The notes beneath the pieces are model-generated. The model worked only from the letters and a program-made list of their open reading frames with translations, was not told where the DNA came from and made no database searches. Positions 28,276 to 38,400 of a stretch of 64,000 bases of DNA are shown here, one piece after another. Each line of letters opens with the position of its first letter. Within the stretch, counting starts at the first letter, position 1. The stretch is taken from the NCBI RefSeq assembly GCF_008000995.1, contig NZ_CP042828.1:2108001-2172000 (forward strand). The letters are read 5' to 3'. Made by a program: the position numbers and the translations under genes. Source of the stretch: Ruania zhangjianzhongii. GTDB lineage: Bacteria; Actinomycetota; Actinomycetes; Actinomycetales; Beutenbergiaceae.

Positions 28276-29763
28276 GTGAGATACCGGAAGCTCGCGATGG
28301 TGCTGGCCATCGTCATCGGCTTCGGTGTGATCGGGTCGTTGGCCGGGCCGCGCTGGACGCCCCAGCCGCTCGAGTCCACCATCGTCCCGGAGACCCGGGA
28401 TGTAGCGATTGGGTCCGATGCCGTCACCGACCCGGTCGGCAGCTATGCGGTGGAGCAGGAGACGTTCGACGTCCAGCTCGACGGTGCCACCGTGGCGGCC
28501 ACCCTCACCTACCCGGTGGATGCCCCCGGCGAGCGGCCGGCGATGTTGTTCATGCACGGTGCCGGTACGGCCGGCAACCTCAACTTCGCCGACCAGGCCC
28601 AGGCACTGGCCAGTGCCGGGGTGTACGTGCTGGTCCCGGCCAAGCGGATGGACACCTACACCGCCACCAGCCGCAGCTATCCGGCGATGGCGGAGGACTA
28701 CCTGGTCTCCTGGCGGATCTTGCGGGACTGGCCGGGGGTGGACCCCACCCAGGTGGGCATCTACGGGGAGAGCGAGGGCGCCTGGATCGCACCGATCGCG
28801 GCGGTCAAGGAGCCTGGGGTGGGGTACCTGATCCTGGTGTCGGCGCCGGTGGTGCCGCCCCGGGAGCAGTTCGCGTTCGCCGCCGACTCCTACCTGCGCA
28901 ACGTCGGGGTGCCGGACGCACTGTTGCGGGCCATCCCACGCGGACTGGGCGCCGATATGCCGGGCGGGGGGTTCGACTATGCGGACTTCGACGCGACACC
29001 GTGGCAGCGCCAAGTGAGGCAACCAGTGTTGATGGTCTACGGCACCGATGACACCTCGATGCCCACGATCCAGGGGCCGCTGACGCTGATCGAAGACATC
29101 TCCCACGCCGGGAACGAGTCCTACACCGTGCGCTACTTCGACGGTGCGAACCACGGCATCCGGGTCGACGATGAGCTCGCGCCGGGCTTCGTCGGAGTCC
29201 TGGCGCGCTGGACCCAGGGCCTGCCGGAGACCGCGATGGCCTCGCCGCGGATCGCCGGGGCGCAACCGGAGCAGGCTTTCCGGGCCGCCCCGGTGGATCA
29301 TCCCCGCTGGTACGCGAGCGGCGACATGCTGGTGTACACGTTGCTGGCGGCGTTCGTCCTCGTCCTGATCGGGCCACTGGTCTGGGGGACGAGCCGGCTG
29401 GTGCGGCGGCCGACTCGAAAGATGCCACCCCCGCTTGCCCGGTACAGTGCTGCGACGGTGATGGCCACGGTGGCGGTGCTGGTGATCTTCGTCGCCTACA
29501 TCGCGTATGTGGCCAGCCTGGCGCTGAACTACCGGACCGACGATCTGGTGGTGCACGGCGGCTGGCTGCTGCTGCACGTGCTCGGCATCCTGGCCGCCGC
29601 CGTGGGGGTGCGTTCGGTCGCCTCGGCCTGGAATGCGTGGCGCACGCTGGGCATGCGGGCGATGAGCGCGGGCGCGCTGGTGATCTGGGGGAGTACCCAC
29701 GTGGGGGCCGCAGGACTGCTGCTGATCGCGGCCTACTGGGGAGTTTTCCCCACGGTGTTCTAG
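28276..29763 (+). CDS. Membrane-tethered alpha/beta hydrolase
   Basis: A 495-residue protein. An N-terminal helix (residues 8-25) acts as signal anchor, followed by an extracytoplasmic alpha/beta-hydrolase domain (about 60-315) with oxyanion motif HGAGTAGN, nucleophile S166 (GESEG), acid D258 (YGTDDTS) and H293 (GANHG). The last 150 residues carry four transmembrane helices. The substrate is unknown; the fold of the catalytic part resembles acyl esterases and dienelactone hydrolases. The hydrolase plus polytopic tail is an uncommon layout. It sits between era and the type VII locus with its own promoter. Confidence 0.82.
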   Translation: MRYRKLAMVLAIVIGFGVIGSLAGPRWTPQPLESTIVPETRDVAIGSDAVTDPVGSYAVEQETFDVQLDGATVAATLTYPVDAPGERPAMLFMHGAGTAGNLNFADQAQALASAGVYVLVPAKRMDTYTATSRSYPAMAEDYLVSWRILRDWPGVDPTQVGIYGESEGAWIAPIAAVKEPGVGYLILVSAPVVPPREQFAFAADSYLRNVGVPDALLRAIPRGLGADMPGGGFDYADFDATPWQRQVRQPVLMVYGTDDTSMPTIQGPLTLIEDISHAGNESYTVRYFDGANHGIRVDDELAPGFVGVLARWTQGLPETAMASPRIAGAQPEQAFRAAPVDHPRWYASGDMLVYTLLAAFVLVLIGPLVWGTSRLVRRPTRKMPPPLARYSAATVMATVAVLVIFVAYIAYVASLALNYRTDDLVVHGGWLLLHVLGILAAAVGVRSVASAWNAWRTLGMRAMSAGALVIWGSTHVGAAGLLLIAAYWGVFPTVF

Positions 29764-29785
29764 CGGCACCGGCCGTGCATCGGTC

Positions 29786-29791
29786 TAGGAT
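29786..29791 (+). promoter_or_regulatory. Candidate -10 of the phosphatase-FHA-kinase operon
   Basis: TAGGAT lies 43 bases before the GTG at 29834; GGAAGGA (29818-29824) provides the ribosome site. No convincing -35. Confidence 0.4.
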
Positions 29792-29833
29792 CATCGAGGA
29801 CCACTGGCGGACAGGACGGAAGGACGGCGACGC

Positions 29834-30676
29834 GTGCAGGTTGCTTGGGGTGCGGCCACCGATGCCGGCGGCCGCCGATCGGCGAACGAGGACGCGGTGC
29901 TGGCACAGCCGCCGGTGTTCCTCGTGGCCGACGGGATGGGCGGTCACGTCCACGGCGCGATGGCCTCGGCCACCGTGGTGCGCACGTTCGCGGAGTTCTC
30001 CGACGGCTGGCACCCGGACGTGGAGGTGCACGGTGAGGACGTGCTCGCCGCCATCCACACCGCCCAGGCCCGCATCCGCACCGAGCTGTCCGAACGCGGA
30101 GGCGGCACGATCACGGCCGGCAGCACAGTCGCCGGAGCGGTGCTGACCGGGCACGAGGGCGCGCCGTACTGGCTGGTGTTCAACGTCGGCGACTCCCGGG
30201 TGTACCGGTTCTCCGACCGGGCCCTGGTGCAGGTGAGCGTGGACCACTCGGTGATGCAGGAGATGCTCGACGCCGGGTCCCTGCAGCCGGACCAGGTGGC
30301 AGTGTTCACGCACAAGCACGTGATCACCCGCGCGGTGGACTCCGGTAGCGACACCACAGCGGATTTCTGGCTGCTCTCCGCGGGCACCCGGGAACGGCTC
30401 GTGCTGTGCACTGATGGTCTGCTCGATGAGATCAGTGAAGAACAGATCGCCGAGGTCCTGGCCGAACAGCCGCTGGCCTCGGCGGCCGCGGATACGCTGC
30501 TGGCGGCGGCGATCCAGGGCGGCGCACGCGATAACGTGTCAGTGGTGGTGGTGGACCTCGCCGGCGCCGGTGAACTCGCCCACACGGCGCCGAGGGTGGA
30601 CGGTGGATCCTCGTCCGAGGCGCTGGGTACTACATTGCCGCGAGAACAAGTGATGCCCACGGAAGGATCGGCATGA
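29834..30676 (+). CDS. PP2C-family protein Ser/Thr phosphatase
   Basis: A 280-residue PPM/PP2C phosphatase with the metal-binding motifs SANEDAVL, VADGMGGH, GDSRVYRF, LCTDGLLDE and DNVSVVVVDL, in order. It should remove phosphate from targets of the kinase encoded two genes on. No membrane helix, so cytoplasmic. It starts the type VII-associated region; ATGA overlap with the next gene indicates translational coupling. The C-terminal 40 residues are a low-complexity tail. Confidence 0.93.
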   Translation: MQVAWGAATDAGGRRSANEDAVLAQPPVFLVADGMGGHVHGAMASATVVRTFAEFSDGWHPDVEVHGEDVLAAIHTAQARIRTELSERGGGTITAGSTVAGAVLTGHEGAPYWLVFNVGDSRVYRFSDRALVQVSVDHSVMQEMLDAGSLQPDQVAVFTHKHVITRAVDSGSDTTADFWLLSAGTRERLVLCTDGLLDEISEEQIAEVLAEQPLASAAADTLLAAAIQGGARDNVSVVVVDLAGAGELAHTAPRVDGGSSSEALGTTLPREQVMPTEGSA

Positions 30677-33141
30677 CAGTGAACCTGACAGCGCGCTACG
30701 TCCACGGAGAGTGGACGGCGTTGGTGACCGGGCACGGTACGGCGCTGCTGGATCCGCGCATTGCCACCGAGCAAGTGGAGCAGGTCTGGGCTGCCCTCAG
30801 CGAGGGTCGGGGGGTGAGCGGCTGCCTCGAGGTGCTGGCCGCCGACGGGTTTGCGAACCTGCCCGCGTTCGCCCTGGTGCAGCACGGCGAGGACGAACTG
30901 CGCGTCCTGGTACGCGGTGAGGTTGAGGTGACCGCAGGGGAATCGACCGTGGGGGCGGCAGGGATCGCCACCTGGCGGGAGGCGCTGCTGCCGGGGCAGC
31001 ACTATCGGGTGGAGGTCACCGGCGACGGCGCAACTCACCCGGAGTGGCCTCTCTCGGGTGGCGTTGTGCTCGCCTCCCGGGTGGAGTGGCTCGGATCGGC
31101 TGGCGGTGCGTCCGGGGCTGCTGGTGCCGCGGCAGTCGCTGAGGACGGCGACGGGTCCGGGGACGAGGCAGGTGATGACGGCGATGGCGACCCTGAGCCG
31201 GCCGCCGAGCAGGAGCCAGCCGCCGGCGCAGAGCCGGTAGCCGACGAGGCGGAGTCGGCACCTGGCGACGCCGGCGAGACCGGCGGCGATGACGAGAGCG
31301 GCGAGACCGGCGGCGACGACGAGAGCGATGGCGATGAGGTCCGTGACGGCGCTTCAGCGGAAGCGGCACTGGGCATCGGCGCGGCTGTGCCGGTGGCGGC
31401 TGCCGTCGTCGGCGGGGCGGTAACCGGCAGCGAGGCGGAGGACGATCACCCGACGGAGGACGGTAGGCCCGAGGACGGTCTGCCGACGGAGGGCAACCCC
31501 GACGAGGACGCCGATGGCGAATCCGTTGACGACGTGTTCGGCGACCATCAGTCTGTCGATGACGAATCCGTTGACGATGAGCCGGGTGACGATGAGCCGG
31601 GTGACGATGAAGTAGCCACCGATGATGGCGCCGAACCCGCCGAACCCGATGAACCGGCCGATGATTTCGGCGACGATACCGCCGAACCCGCCGACGACGA
31701 GGCGGGCGAGCCCGCTGCGTTCGAGGAGCCCGCTGCGCTCGATGAGCCCGCCGGCGGCGAAACGCGGTCCGACGAGGTCGAGTCGGACGCTTCAGCGGAA
31801 GCGGACGGACTGGGGGACGACCCGGAAGAAGCCGGTTCTGGCGGTACTCCCGACGACCCGAGCGACGAGGCACCGGCCGAGCTGGACGCTTCCGCGGAAG
31901 CGCCGGACGCGCCGAGTGAGGACCACGGCGACGAGGCCGAACATGACCGCGATGGCGTGCAGGGGTCTGGGGCCGATGCCCCGATGGAGGTGTCCGCGCA
32001 CACCGCCGAGGAAGAGTCAGCACCGTCGCCGGCAGAGTTCCCGGGCGCGGCTGAGGATGGCGCGGCTGAGGAGGGCGCGGCTGAGGACAACTACGCGACC
32101 GATGCGCCCACGCTCACCTCGAGCGGGAGCGACATCATCGACTCCCTGCCCTGGGCGGTGTCCGCTTCCGACCGCGAACAGGCACGAGCAGCCCAGGAGC
32201 AGGCCGCTGCGGAGCCTCCGGCGACCCCGGCCTTCGACGAACCTGAGGACCAGCCGGCGCAGCTGTCCGAAGCCGGGCAGCCCGCTGCCGGCGCGGACGA
32301 CGAGCTACCCGAGCAGACCGTGCTCTCCCGCGCAGGTGCGGAGGCCCCGGATATCCCCGCTGCGCCCGCGCCAGCACCGGAGCCCGCGGCTGCCAGTGCA
32401 GACAGCGATGTGATTTCCTTCGATTCCCTGATGGCCCAGCAGGTGCCGCAGGCCCCCTCCCCGGGGTACGCTCACCAGGCCGGTGCGGAGTACGGGGCAC
32501 CACCGCCTGCGGAGCAGGTGGACCAGCCCTATCCGGCCGCTGCTCCGCCGTACGGGCCGGGCGCGGCCTTCGGCGCTCCCGGGGTGCAGCAGGCTGCCCC
32601 ACCGCCGTGGGCCCCGCCCGCGGACATGTCCCAGCCGGCGCCCACGGCGCAGGGCCAGGGTGATGTCGACATCGAGGGTGATCATGACGGGGAGACGATC
32701 ATGGTCTCCCAGCTGCCCAGTGGGAACGGCGCCGCACCCGGCACCGGCGAGAGCGACCTGTACGACGAACCACACGCAGCGGCCCAGCCGAGCATCCACC
32801 TGGCCATGTCCACCGGCGCGCACGTGCCGCTGGACCGCCCGGTGCTGATCGGCAGGGCACCGGAGTCCGCCCGATTCAACGCGGGTGTGCAGCCGCGGCT
32901 GGTGACCGTGGCCAGCCCGGAGCAGGACATCTCCCGTACGCACGTGGAGATTCGAGCCGAAGGAGGGCACGCCGTCGTGACGGACCTGAACTCCACCAAC
33001 GGGACTGTGGTGGTCCAGCCCGGCTCCCCGCCCCGGCGTTTGCACCCGGGTGAGGGCGCGTCGGTACCGGCTGGCACTGTGGTGGATCTCGGTGACGGCG
33101 TCACCCTGACGGTGCAGACTACGTCCCAGGGGGCCGGGTGA
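30673..33141 (+). CDS. Very acidic 822-residue FHA-domain protein
   Basis: Three parts are seen. Residues 1-150 form a compact domain I do not recognise (TARYVHGEWTALVTGHGTALL). Residues about 155-540 are an Asp/Glu/Ala/Pro low-complexity tract with local repeats such as DDEPGDDEPGDDE and three copies of GAAE-D/E; residues 560-700 are Pro/Gln/Ala-rich. An FHA domain ends the protein (about 706-820) with IGRAPE, ISRTHVEI and DLNSTNGT, all phosphothreonine-pocket residues intact. It probably docks a phosphorylated partner of the adjacent kinase. The acidic segment may act as spacer or metal/cation binder. Coupled to both neighbours by ATGA and GTGA overlaps. Confidence 0.85.
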   Translation: MTVNLTARYVHGEWTALVTGHGTALLDPRIATEQVEQVWAALSEGRGVSGCLEVLAADGFANLPAFALVQHGEDELRVLVRGEVEVTAGESTVGAAGIATWREALLPGQHYRVEVTGDGATHPEWPLSGGVVLASRVEWLGSAGGASGAAGAAAVAEDGDGSGDEAGDDGDGDPEPAAEQEPAAGAEPVADEAESAPGDAGETGGDDESGETGGDDESDGDEVRDGASAEAALGIGAAVPVAAAVVGGAVTGSEAEDDHPTEDGRPEDGLPTEGNPDEDADGESVDDVFGDHQSVDDESVDDEPGDDEPGDDEVATDDGAEPAEPDEPADDFGDDTAEPADDEAGEPAAFEEPAALDEPAGGETRSDEVESDASAEADGLGDDPEEAGSGGTPDDPSDEAPAELDASAEAPDAPSEDHGDEAEHDRDGVQGSGADAPMEVSAHTAEEESAPSPAEFPGAAEDGAAEEGAAEDNYATDAPTLTSSGSDIIDSLPWAVSASDREQARAAQEQAAAEPPATPAFDEPEDQPAQLSEAGQPAAGADDELPEQTVLSRAGAEAPDIPAAPAPAPEPAAASADSDVISFDSLMAQQVPQAPSPGYAHQAGAEYGAPPPAEQVDQPYPAAAPPYGPGAAFGAPGVQQAAPPPWAPPADMSQPAPTAQGQGDVDIEGDHDGETIMVSQLPSGNGAAPGTGESDLYDEPHAAAQPSIHLAMSTGAHVPLDRPVLIGRAPESARFNAGVQPRLVTVASPEQDISRTHVEIRAEGGHAVVTDLNSTNGTVVVQPGSPPRRLHPGEGASVPAGTVVDLGDGVTLTVQTTSQGAG
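31555..31615. repeat. Tandem codon repeat in the acidic tract
   Basis: GATGAGCCGGGTGAC repeats in tandem, flanked by GTTGACGAT-type variants, encoding DDEPGDDEPGDDE. A second in-gene tandem, GCGGCTGAGGA, recurs three times around 32045-32090. Confidence 0.7.
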
Positions 33142-34667
33142 GTCGACGGCGCCCCTCTCGGCCGCCGGAGATTCCCGGATTCCAGCACGAACGGCTGCTG
33201 GGCAGCGGCGGCTTCGCGGATGTGTTCCTGTACGAGCAGGAGCTCCCGCGGCGCAAGGTGGCCGTGAAGGCCCTGCTCGCCGACGCCGTCACCCCGGACG
33301 GGCTCACCCAGTTCGTCGGCGAGGCGAACCTGATGGCTCAGCTGTCCACCCACCCCTCGATCGTGACCATCTACCAGGCGGCCACCACTGAGGACGGGCG
33401 CCCGTACCTGGTGATGGAGTACTGCCCCCGCCCGAACCTGTCCGTGCGCTACCGCAACGAGCGGATCGGAGTGGCCGAGGCGCTGCGGATCGCCGCCCGA
33501 CTCGCTGGCGCGGTGGAGACCGCGCACCGGGCCGGCATCCTGCACCGGGACATCAAGCCTGCGAACGTGCTCACCACGGACTACGGCTGGCCGGCACTGA
33601 CCGACTTCGGTATCTCCGTGGCCACGGCTGCGGCCGACGACTCCGACCAGGCGGGCATGTCGATTCCGTGGGCGGCGCCGGAGTTCTTCGCCGATGACGC
33701 CCCGCGTGGGGTGGGTGCCGACGTCTACGCGCTCACCGCCACCATCTACACGTTGCTCGCCAGGCGGTCACCGTTCGAGGCGGCCGGCGGGTCGAACTCC
33801 GCGCTGGACCTGATCACTCGGATCGAACGCGAGCCGGTGCCGCCGACCGGCCGCGACGACGTCCCCGAGTCGCTGGAGGAGGTGTTCCGCCGCGGGATGG
33901 CGAAGGATCCCGCTCAGCGGTTCCCGTCGGCGGCTGCGTTCGCACGGGCGATCCAGCGGGTGGAGACCGAGCTCCACCTGACCCCCACGCCGCTGGACGT
34001 CCCGGACACCTCGTGGGCACACGGCACGGGGGGCGGTGAGTCCGGTGAGGACCAGCGCACCCGGGTGCGGTCGGTGTCCACGATCGACGTCAATCCGGAC
34101 GGGACCCGGCACCGGCCCGCCATCATCGACCCGGCGGCAGCACGGTCGCCGCGCAATCAGCCGGGCGGACGGGAGACCGCCGTGCGGCCCGAGATCGGCG
34201 CAGCAGCCGGTGTCGAAGAGACCGCGAAGCCGCCGCCCCCGCGCCGCCGCACCACCCTGATCGCCGCCGGTGCCGCGCTGGTGGTGGTCGCAGCGGTGAC
34301 CGCGATGGCGATCGGGGCCCTGAACCAACCCGATGGTGGCGAGGGGGAGACCACAACCGCGCCGGTCACCATTCCTCCCGACGACCCGAGCACCGAGGTC
34401 GAGCTCCCGCCGGCGCCGCAGAACGCCACTGCCGAACGCGACGGTGACACGGTCGAAGTCTCGTGGGATGCCCCGGAGTTCGACAACGAACTAGAGTTCT
34501 ACTATGTCGCCACCTCCGGTGGCGAACGGTGGGAAGAGAACGTTGGTTCGCGTACGTCGGACACCCTGGAGGCCCGGCCTGAGCAGGTTTGCGTGCAGAT
34601 CTGGAGCATTGACGCGACCAATCGGAACCTCTCCAGTAATAATGAGAGTCCTACGGTGTGTGCCTGA
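33138..34667 (+). CDS. Transmembrane Ser/Thr protein kinase (PknB/Hanks type)
   Basis: A 509-residue kinase. Catalytic elements are complete: glycine loop LGSGGFADV, K44 (VAVK), catalytic D138 (LHRDIKPANV), DFG at D156, and WAAPEFF for APE. The activation loop has serines but no threonine in its usual place (DDSDQAGMSIPW). After a disordered linker comes one membrane helix (about 372-395) and an external FN3-like domain (PPAPQNATAERDGDTVEVSW). The external FN3-like domain mirrors modules in the giant protein downstream. Probable targets are FHA partners and secretion components. GTG start overlapping the FHA gene. Confidence 0.93.
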   Translation: MSRRRPSRPPEIPGFQHERLLGSGGFADVFLYEQELPRRKVAVKALLADAVTPDGLTQFVGEANLMAQLSTHPSIVTIYQAATTEDGRPYLVMEYCPRPNLSVRYRNERIGVAEALRIAARLAGAVETAHRAGILHRDIKPANVLTTDYGWPALTDFGISVATAAADDSDQAGMSIPWAAPEFFADDAPRGVGADVYALTATIYTLLARRSPFEAAGGSNSALDLITRIEREPVPPTGRDDVPESLEEVFRRGMAKDPAQRFPSAAAFARAIQRVETELHLTPTPLDVPDTSWAHGTGGGESGEDQRTRVRSVSTIDVNPDGTRHRPAIIDPAAARSPRNQPGGRETAVRPEIGAAAGVEETAKPPPPRRRTTLIAAGAALVVVAAVTAMAIGALNQPDGGEGETTTAPVTIPPDDPSTEVELPPAPQNATAERDGDTVEVSWDAPEFDNELEFYYVATSGGERWEENVGSRTSDTLEARPEQVCVQIWSIDATNRNLSSNNESPTVCA

Positions 34668-34688
34668 CCCAAGGGGGCGAAGCGTTCG

Positions 34689-35399
34689 ATGAGTATCCAA
34701 GTCGAGTTCTGCGGTGAGTGGTTCGACGTCAACAACGACGAGTCCTTCCTCATCGGCAGGGAGGGAGACCTGGAGATCGACGACAATCCCTACCTGCACC
34801 GCCGGTTCCTGACGATCGCCTACCACGACGAGCTCTGGTGGCTGGAGAACGTCGGCAGCAGGCTGTCCGCCACTGTGGCCGACTCCGACGGGAACATGCA
34901 GGCCTGGTTGGCGCCCGGCGCCCGGCTGCCGTTGGTGTTCTCGCACACCTCCGTGCTGTTCACCGCAGGCCCCACCACCTACGAGATCGGCATCGTGGGC
35001 GACTCCCCGCACTTCGAGGCCTCTGCCCCGGAACGCACCCAGGTGGGGGAGACCACGATCGGTCCGGTGACGTTGACCGAGACCCAGAAGCTGCTGATTA
35101 TCGCCCTCGCCGAGCCGGTGCTGCGCGGACGCGGCTCGACCGCCTCGATCCCCACCTCCGCCCAGGCCGCGGCGCGCCTGGGCTGGGCGATCACCCGGTT
35201 CAACCGCAAGCTCGACAACGTGTGCGACAAGCTCTCCCGGTTCGGGGTGCGCGGGCTGCGTGGTGGACCGCGCCAGCTGGCCGTCAACCGCCGGGCCCGC
35301 CTGGTGGAGCATGCCGTCGCTTCACGTCTGGTGGTGCCGGCGGACCTGGAGCTGCTGGAGGAGAACGCCAAGGCTGCCGCGGAGTCCGCTGCGGAGTAG
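34689..35399 (+). CDS. FHA-like protein with C-terminal helical, possibly DNA-binding, domain
   Basis: A 236-residue protein. Residues 1-100 look like an FHA fold (FLIGREGDLEIDD, LHRRFLTIAY, WLENVGS), but the usual S-x-x-H is NPYLHRR, so phosphothreonine binding may be altered. Residues 125-235 (TETQKLLIIALAEPVLRG, SAQAAARLGWAITRFNRKLDNVCDKL) resemble a winged helix-turn-helix. It could turn kinase output into transcription control, which is inference. It starts 21 bp after the kinase with AAGGGGG ahead of the ATG. Confidence 0.72.
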   Translation: MSIQVEFCGEWFDVNNDESFLIGREGDLEIDDNPYLHRRFLTIAYHDELWWLENVGSRLSATVADSDGNMQAWLAPGARLPLVFSHTSVLFTAGPTTYEIGIVGDSPHFEASAPERTQVGETTIGPVTLTETQKLLIIALAEPVLRGRGSTASIPTSAQAAARLGWAITRFNRKLDNVCDKLSRFGVRGLRGGPRQLAVNRRARLVEHAVASRLVVPADLELLEENAKAAAESAAE

Positions 35400-35434
35400 C
35401 GCGGGCACCGGGACGTGATGGGGACAACTTCCCG

Positions 35435-35463
35435 TTGGAAAGACTGGCAGGTGGCCGTAGACT
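35435..35463 (+). promoter_or_regulatory. Promoter for the giant Ig/FN3 gene
   Basis: TTGGAA (35435-35440), a 17-base spacer and TAGACT (35458-35463) make the best vegetative-type promoter in the window. It lies 37 bases ahead of the GTG at 35500, so the giant gene can be expressed apart from the kinase operon. Confidence 0.65.
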
Positions 35464-35499
35464 GCTCCGCGGACCACACACCGGCAGCCAGGGGGATGG

Positions 35500-38400
35500 G
35501 TGACCATTCGATCAGGACTGCGGCAGCACAAGCGCGCTGTCGCAAGCGTCACGACGATGTCCCTCGTGGTGGGCACCGTGGTGGCCCTGAGCCTGAGCTA
35601 TGACGGCGTCGCCACTGCTGACGTCGACCTCAACGACGGCGGAGTCTGGGTCTCGAACAACCAGTCCATCCTGGTCGGGCGGCTGAACTACCCGATCGGG
35701 GAGATCGACGCGAGCTTTGCCGCGCAGTCCCAGGACGTCGACCTGCTGCAGCGCGAGGACGTGGTGTTCGTCCACGACCGCGCCGCAGGCGGGCTGCAGC
35801 GGGTGGACCCGGCGTCGGTGACCGTGCAGGGCGGGATGGTGCCGCTCCCGGGCGAGGCCGACGTGCAGCTCGGCGACCAGACCATCGGCGTGCTGGTGCC
35901 GGGCACCGGTGAGTGGCGCGTGCTCGGTCTGGACGAGCTGGACGTGCTCGCCGAGGCGAGCGAGGACCCGCAGGCGATCCTGGACGAGGGCGCCGCGCAG
36001 GCGATCGCCGACGACGGCACCGCCTATGGTCTGGACCCCCAGGGCGGCCAGCTGCTCACCTTCGCGCCGGGCCAGCGCACCGAACCTGAGGTGACCGAGT
36101 GGGCGGTGCCCGAGGGGGAGACCCAGCTGACCGTCGTCGGGAACGAGGTGGTCTCGCTCACCTATGACCCGGCGGACGAGAGCCTGACCCTGCAGCAGGC
36201 CGACTCCGAACCGGTGGATCTGACCGGTCTGGGCGTGGACGGTGCCACCGCCCGGCTGCAGACGCCCTCGGTGGGCGGAGAAGTGGTCGCCCTGGCCACC
36301 TCGGATGCCCTGGTCACCGTTCCGCTGGACGACGGCGAACCCCGGGTGGAGCAGCCGGCCTCGCCGGGCGAACCGGCTCAGCCGGTCCAGGTGGCCGGTT
36401 GTGTGCACGGCGCGTGGGCTTCGGGGGCGTCGGACTATCTGCGGGTGTGCGGCGACGACGCCGCGCAGCAGCTGCCGGTGCCCGAGTCCACCGGTGGTGA
36501 GCTGAAGTTCCGGGTGAACCGCTCGCACGTGGTGCTGAACGAGCTGAGCACCGGTAACGCGTGGATGATCGAGGACGCTCTCATCCTGGTGAACAACTGG
36601 GAGGACATCACTCCGCCCACCGAGGAGGAGGAAGAGGAGGAAGAGGACTCCCAGGACCTCGAGGAGCGTGAGATCGAGCTGGACCGGGAGGCGGAGAACC
36701 GAGATCCGGTGGCCCAGGCGGACACGTTCGGCGTGCGCCCCGGGCGCACGGTGGTGCTCCCGGTGCTGGACAACGACTCCGATGCCGACGGCGACCTGCT
36801 CACCGTCTCCGGGTTCGAGAACCTGAGCGAGTCGGTCGGTGTGGTCGAGCCGATCCTCGGTGGCCGTGCGTTGCAGATCCGGGTGGCCGGAGGTGCGAGC
36901 GGATCGCTGAGCTTCGAGTACACCGTGGACGATGGCCGGGACGGCTCGGACACCGCGACTGTCGAGCTGCAGGTGCGTGCCGAGAGCGAGAACTCCGCAC
37001 CGGAGCAGGTGCGCGAGATCGAGGCCTCGGTCACCGCCGGTGCCACCACCAAGGTGAACCTGCTCGACGACGTGCACGATCCGGACGGTGATGCGCTCTA
37101 CGTCACCCGGACCCTCGATGCGGCCGGTCTGAACGTGGTCGCGAACCCGAACGGGCTGATCACCATCACCGATCCCGGGGTGCAGCCGGGGATCCACCAG
37201 GTGCGGGTGGAGGTCAGCGACGGTAGCGACACCTCCGAGGTCGTGGTGGACGTGGAGGTGCTGCCGGATGCACCACAGCCGCCGACCGCCGTCTTCGACT
37301 TCGAGACCGCGTTCGCGGGGCAGACGGTGCAGATCAACCCGGTCGCGAACGACCAGGACCCGAACGACAAGCCTCTCCGGCTCGCTAACGTCGGCGCCGC
37401 GGAAGGCGCGACGGTCTCGCAGAACACCGACGGCACCACGTTCAGCTTCACCGCTGAGGCGGCCGGCGACTACTACATGACCTACGTGGTGGCCGATGAC
37501 GACGGTCTGTCCGCCACCGGTCTGGTCCGGGTGAGCGTGCGCGCACCGCAGGACAACGAACCGGTGGCGGTCGGAGACACGGCGCTGCTGCCCCCGGGTG
37601 GGACCGTGCTGGTGGACGTGCTGGAGAACGACTACGACCCGGCCGGCGGGGTGCTGGCCATCCAGCAGATCGATGTCCCTTCCGGCTACGGCCTGCGGGT
37701 GGCGATCCTGGACCACCGCATCCTGCGGATCAGCTCCGAGCGGGCGCTGCCAGGACCAGTGAGCATTCCGTACACCGTGTCCAACGGCACGGCCAGCTCC
37801 GACGGTGAAGTGCTGGTACTGCCGATGGAAGGTACCGCGGAGTCGCAGGCACCGGTGGCCGTCGCAGACACCGCCCGGGTCCGGGCCGGGGACCAGGTGA
37901 CCATCCCGGTGCTGGCGAACGACTCGCACCCGAACGGGCTGGAGTTCAGCCTGGACGAAGAGCTCGCCGAGACCCCGGACGACGGTCTGATGTTCACCGC
38001 CGGGGAGGTGGTGCGGTTCCGCGCCCCGGAGGAGGCCGGCACGGTCACCGCGGTGTACTCCATCACCGACGAGAACGGCCGACCGTCCTCGAACCGGATC
38101 ACCATCACCGTGCAGGCGCGTGCGGACGATGCGAATACTCCACCGGAACCCCAGAACGTGGAGACCCGTGCGTTCGCGGGTGAGCGGATCCGCATCCCGA
38201 TCCTCACCTACGGCATCGACCCCGACGGTGACTCCGTGCAGCTGCTCGGCATCGACACGGCGCCCTCGCTCGGCCGGATCGTGGAGGTCGGCGCCACCTA
38301 TATCGACTATCAGGCGTTTACCGACTCTGCGGGTACCGACGAGTTCACCTTCGCTGTGCGGGACCGGCTCGGTTCGATCGCCACGGCCGATATCACCGTG

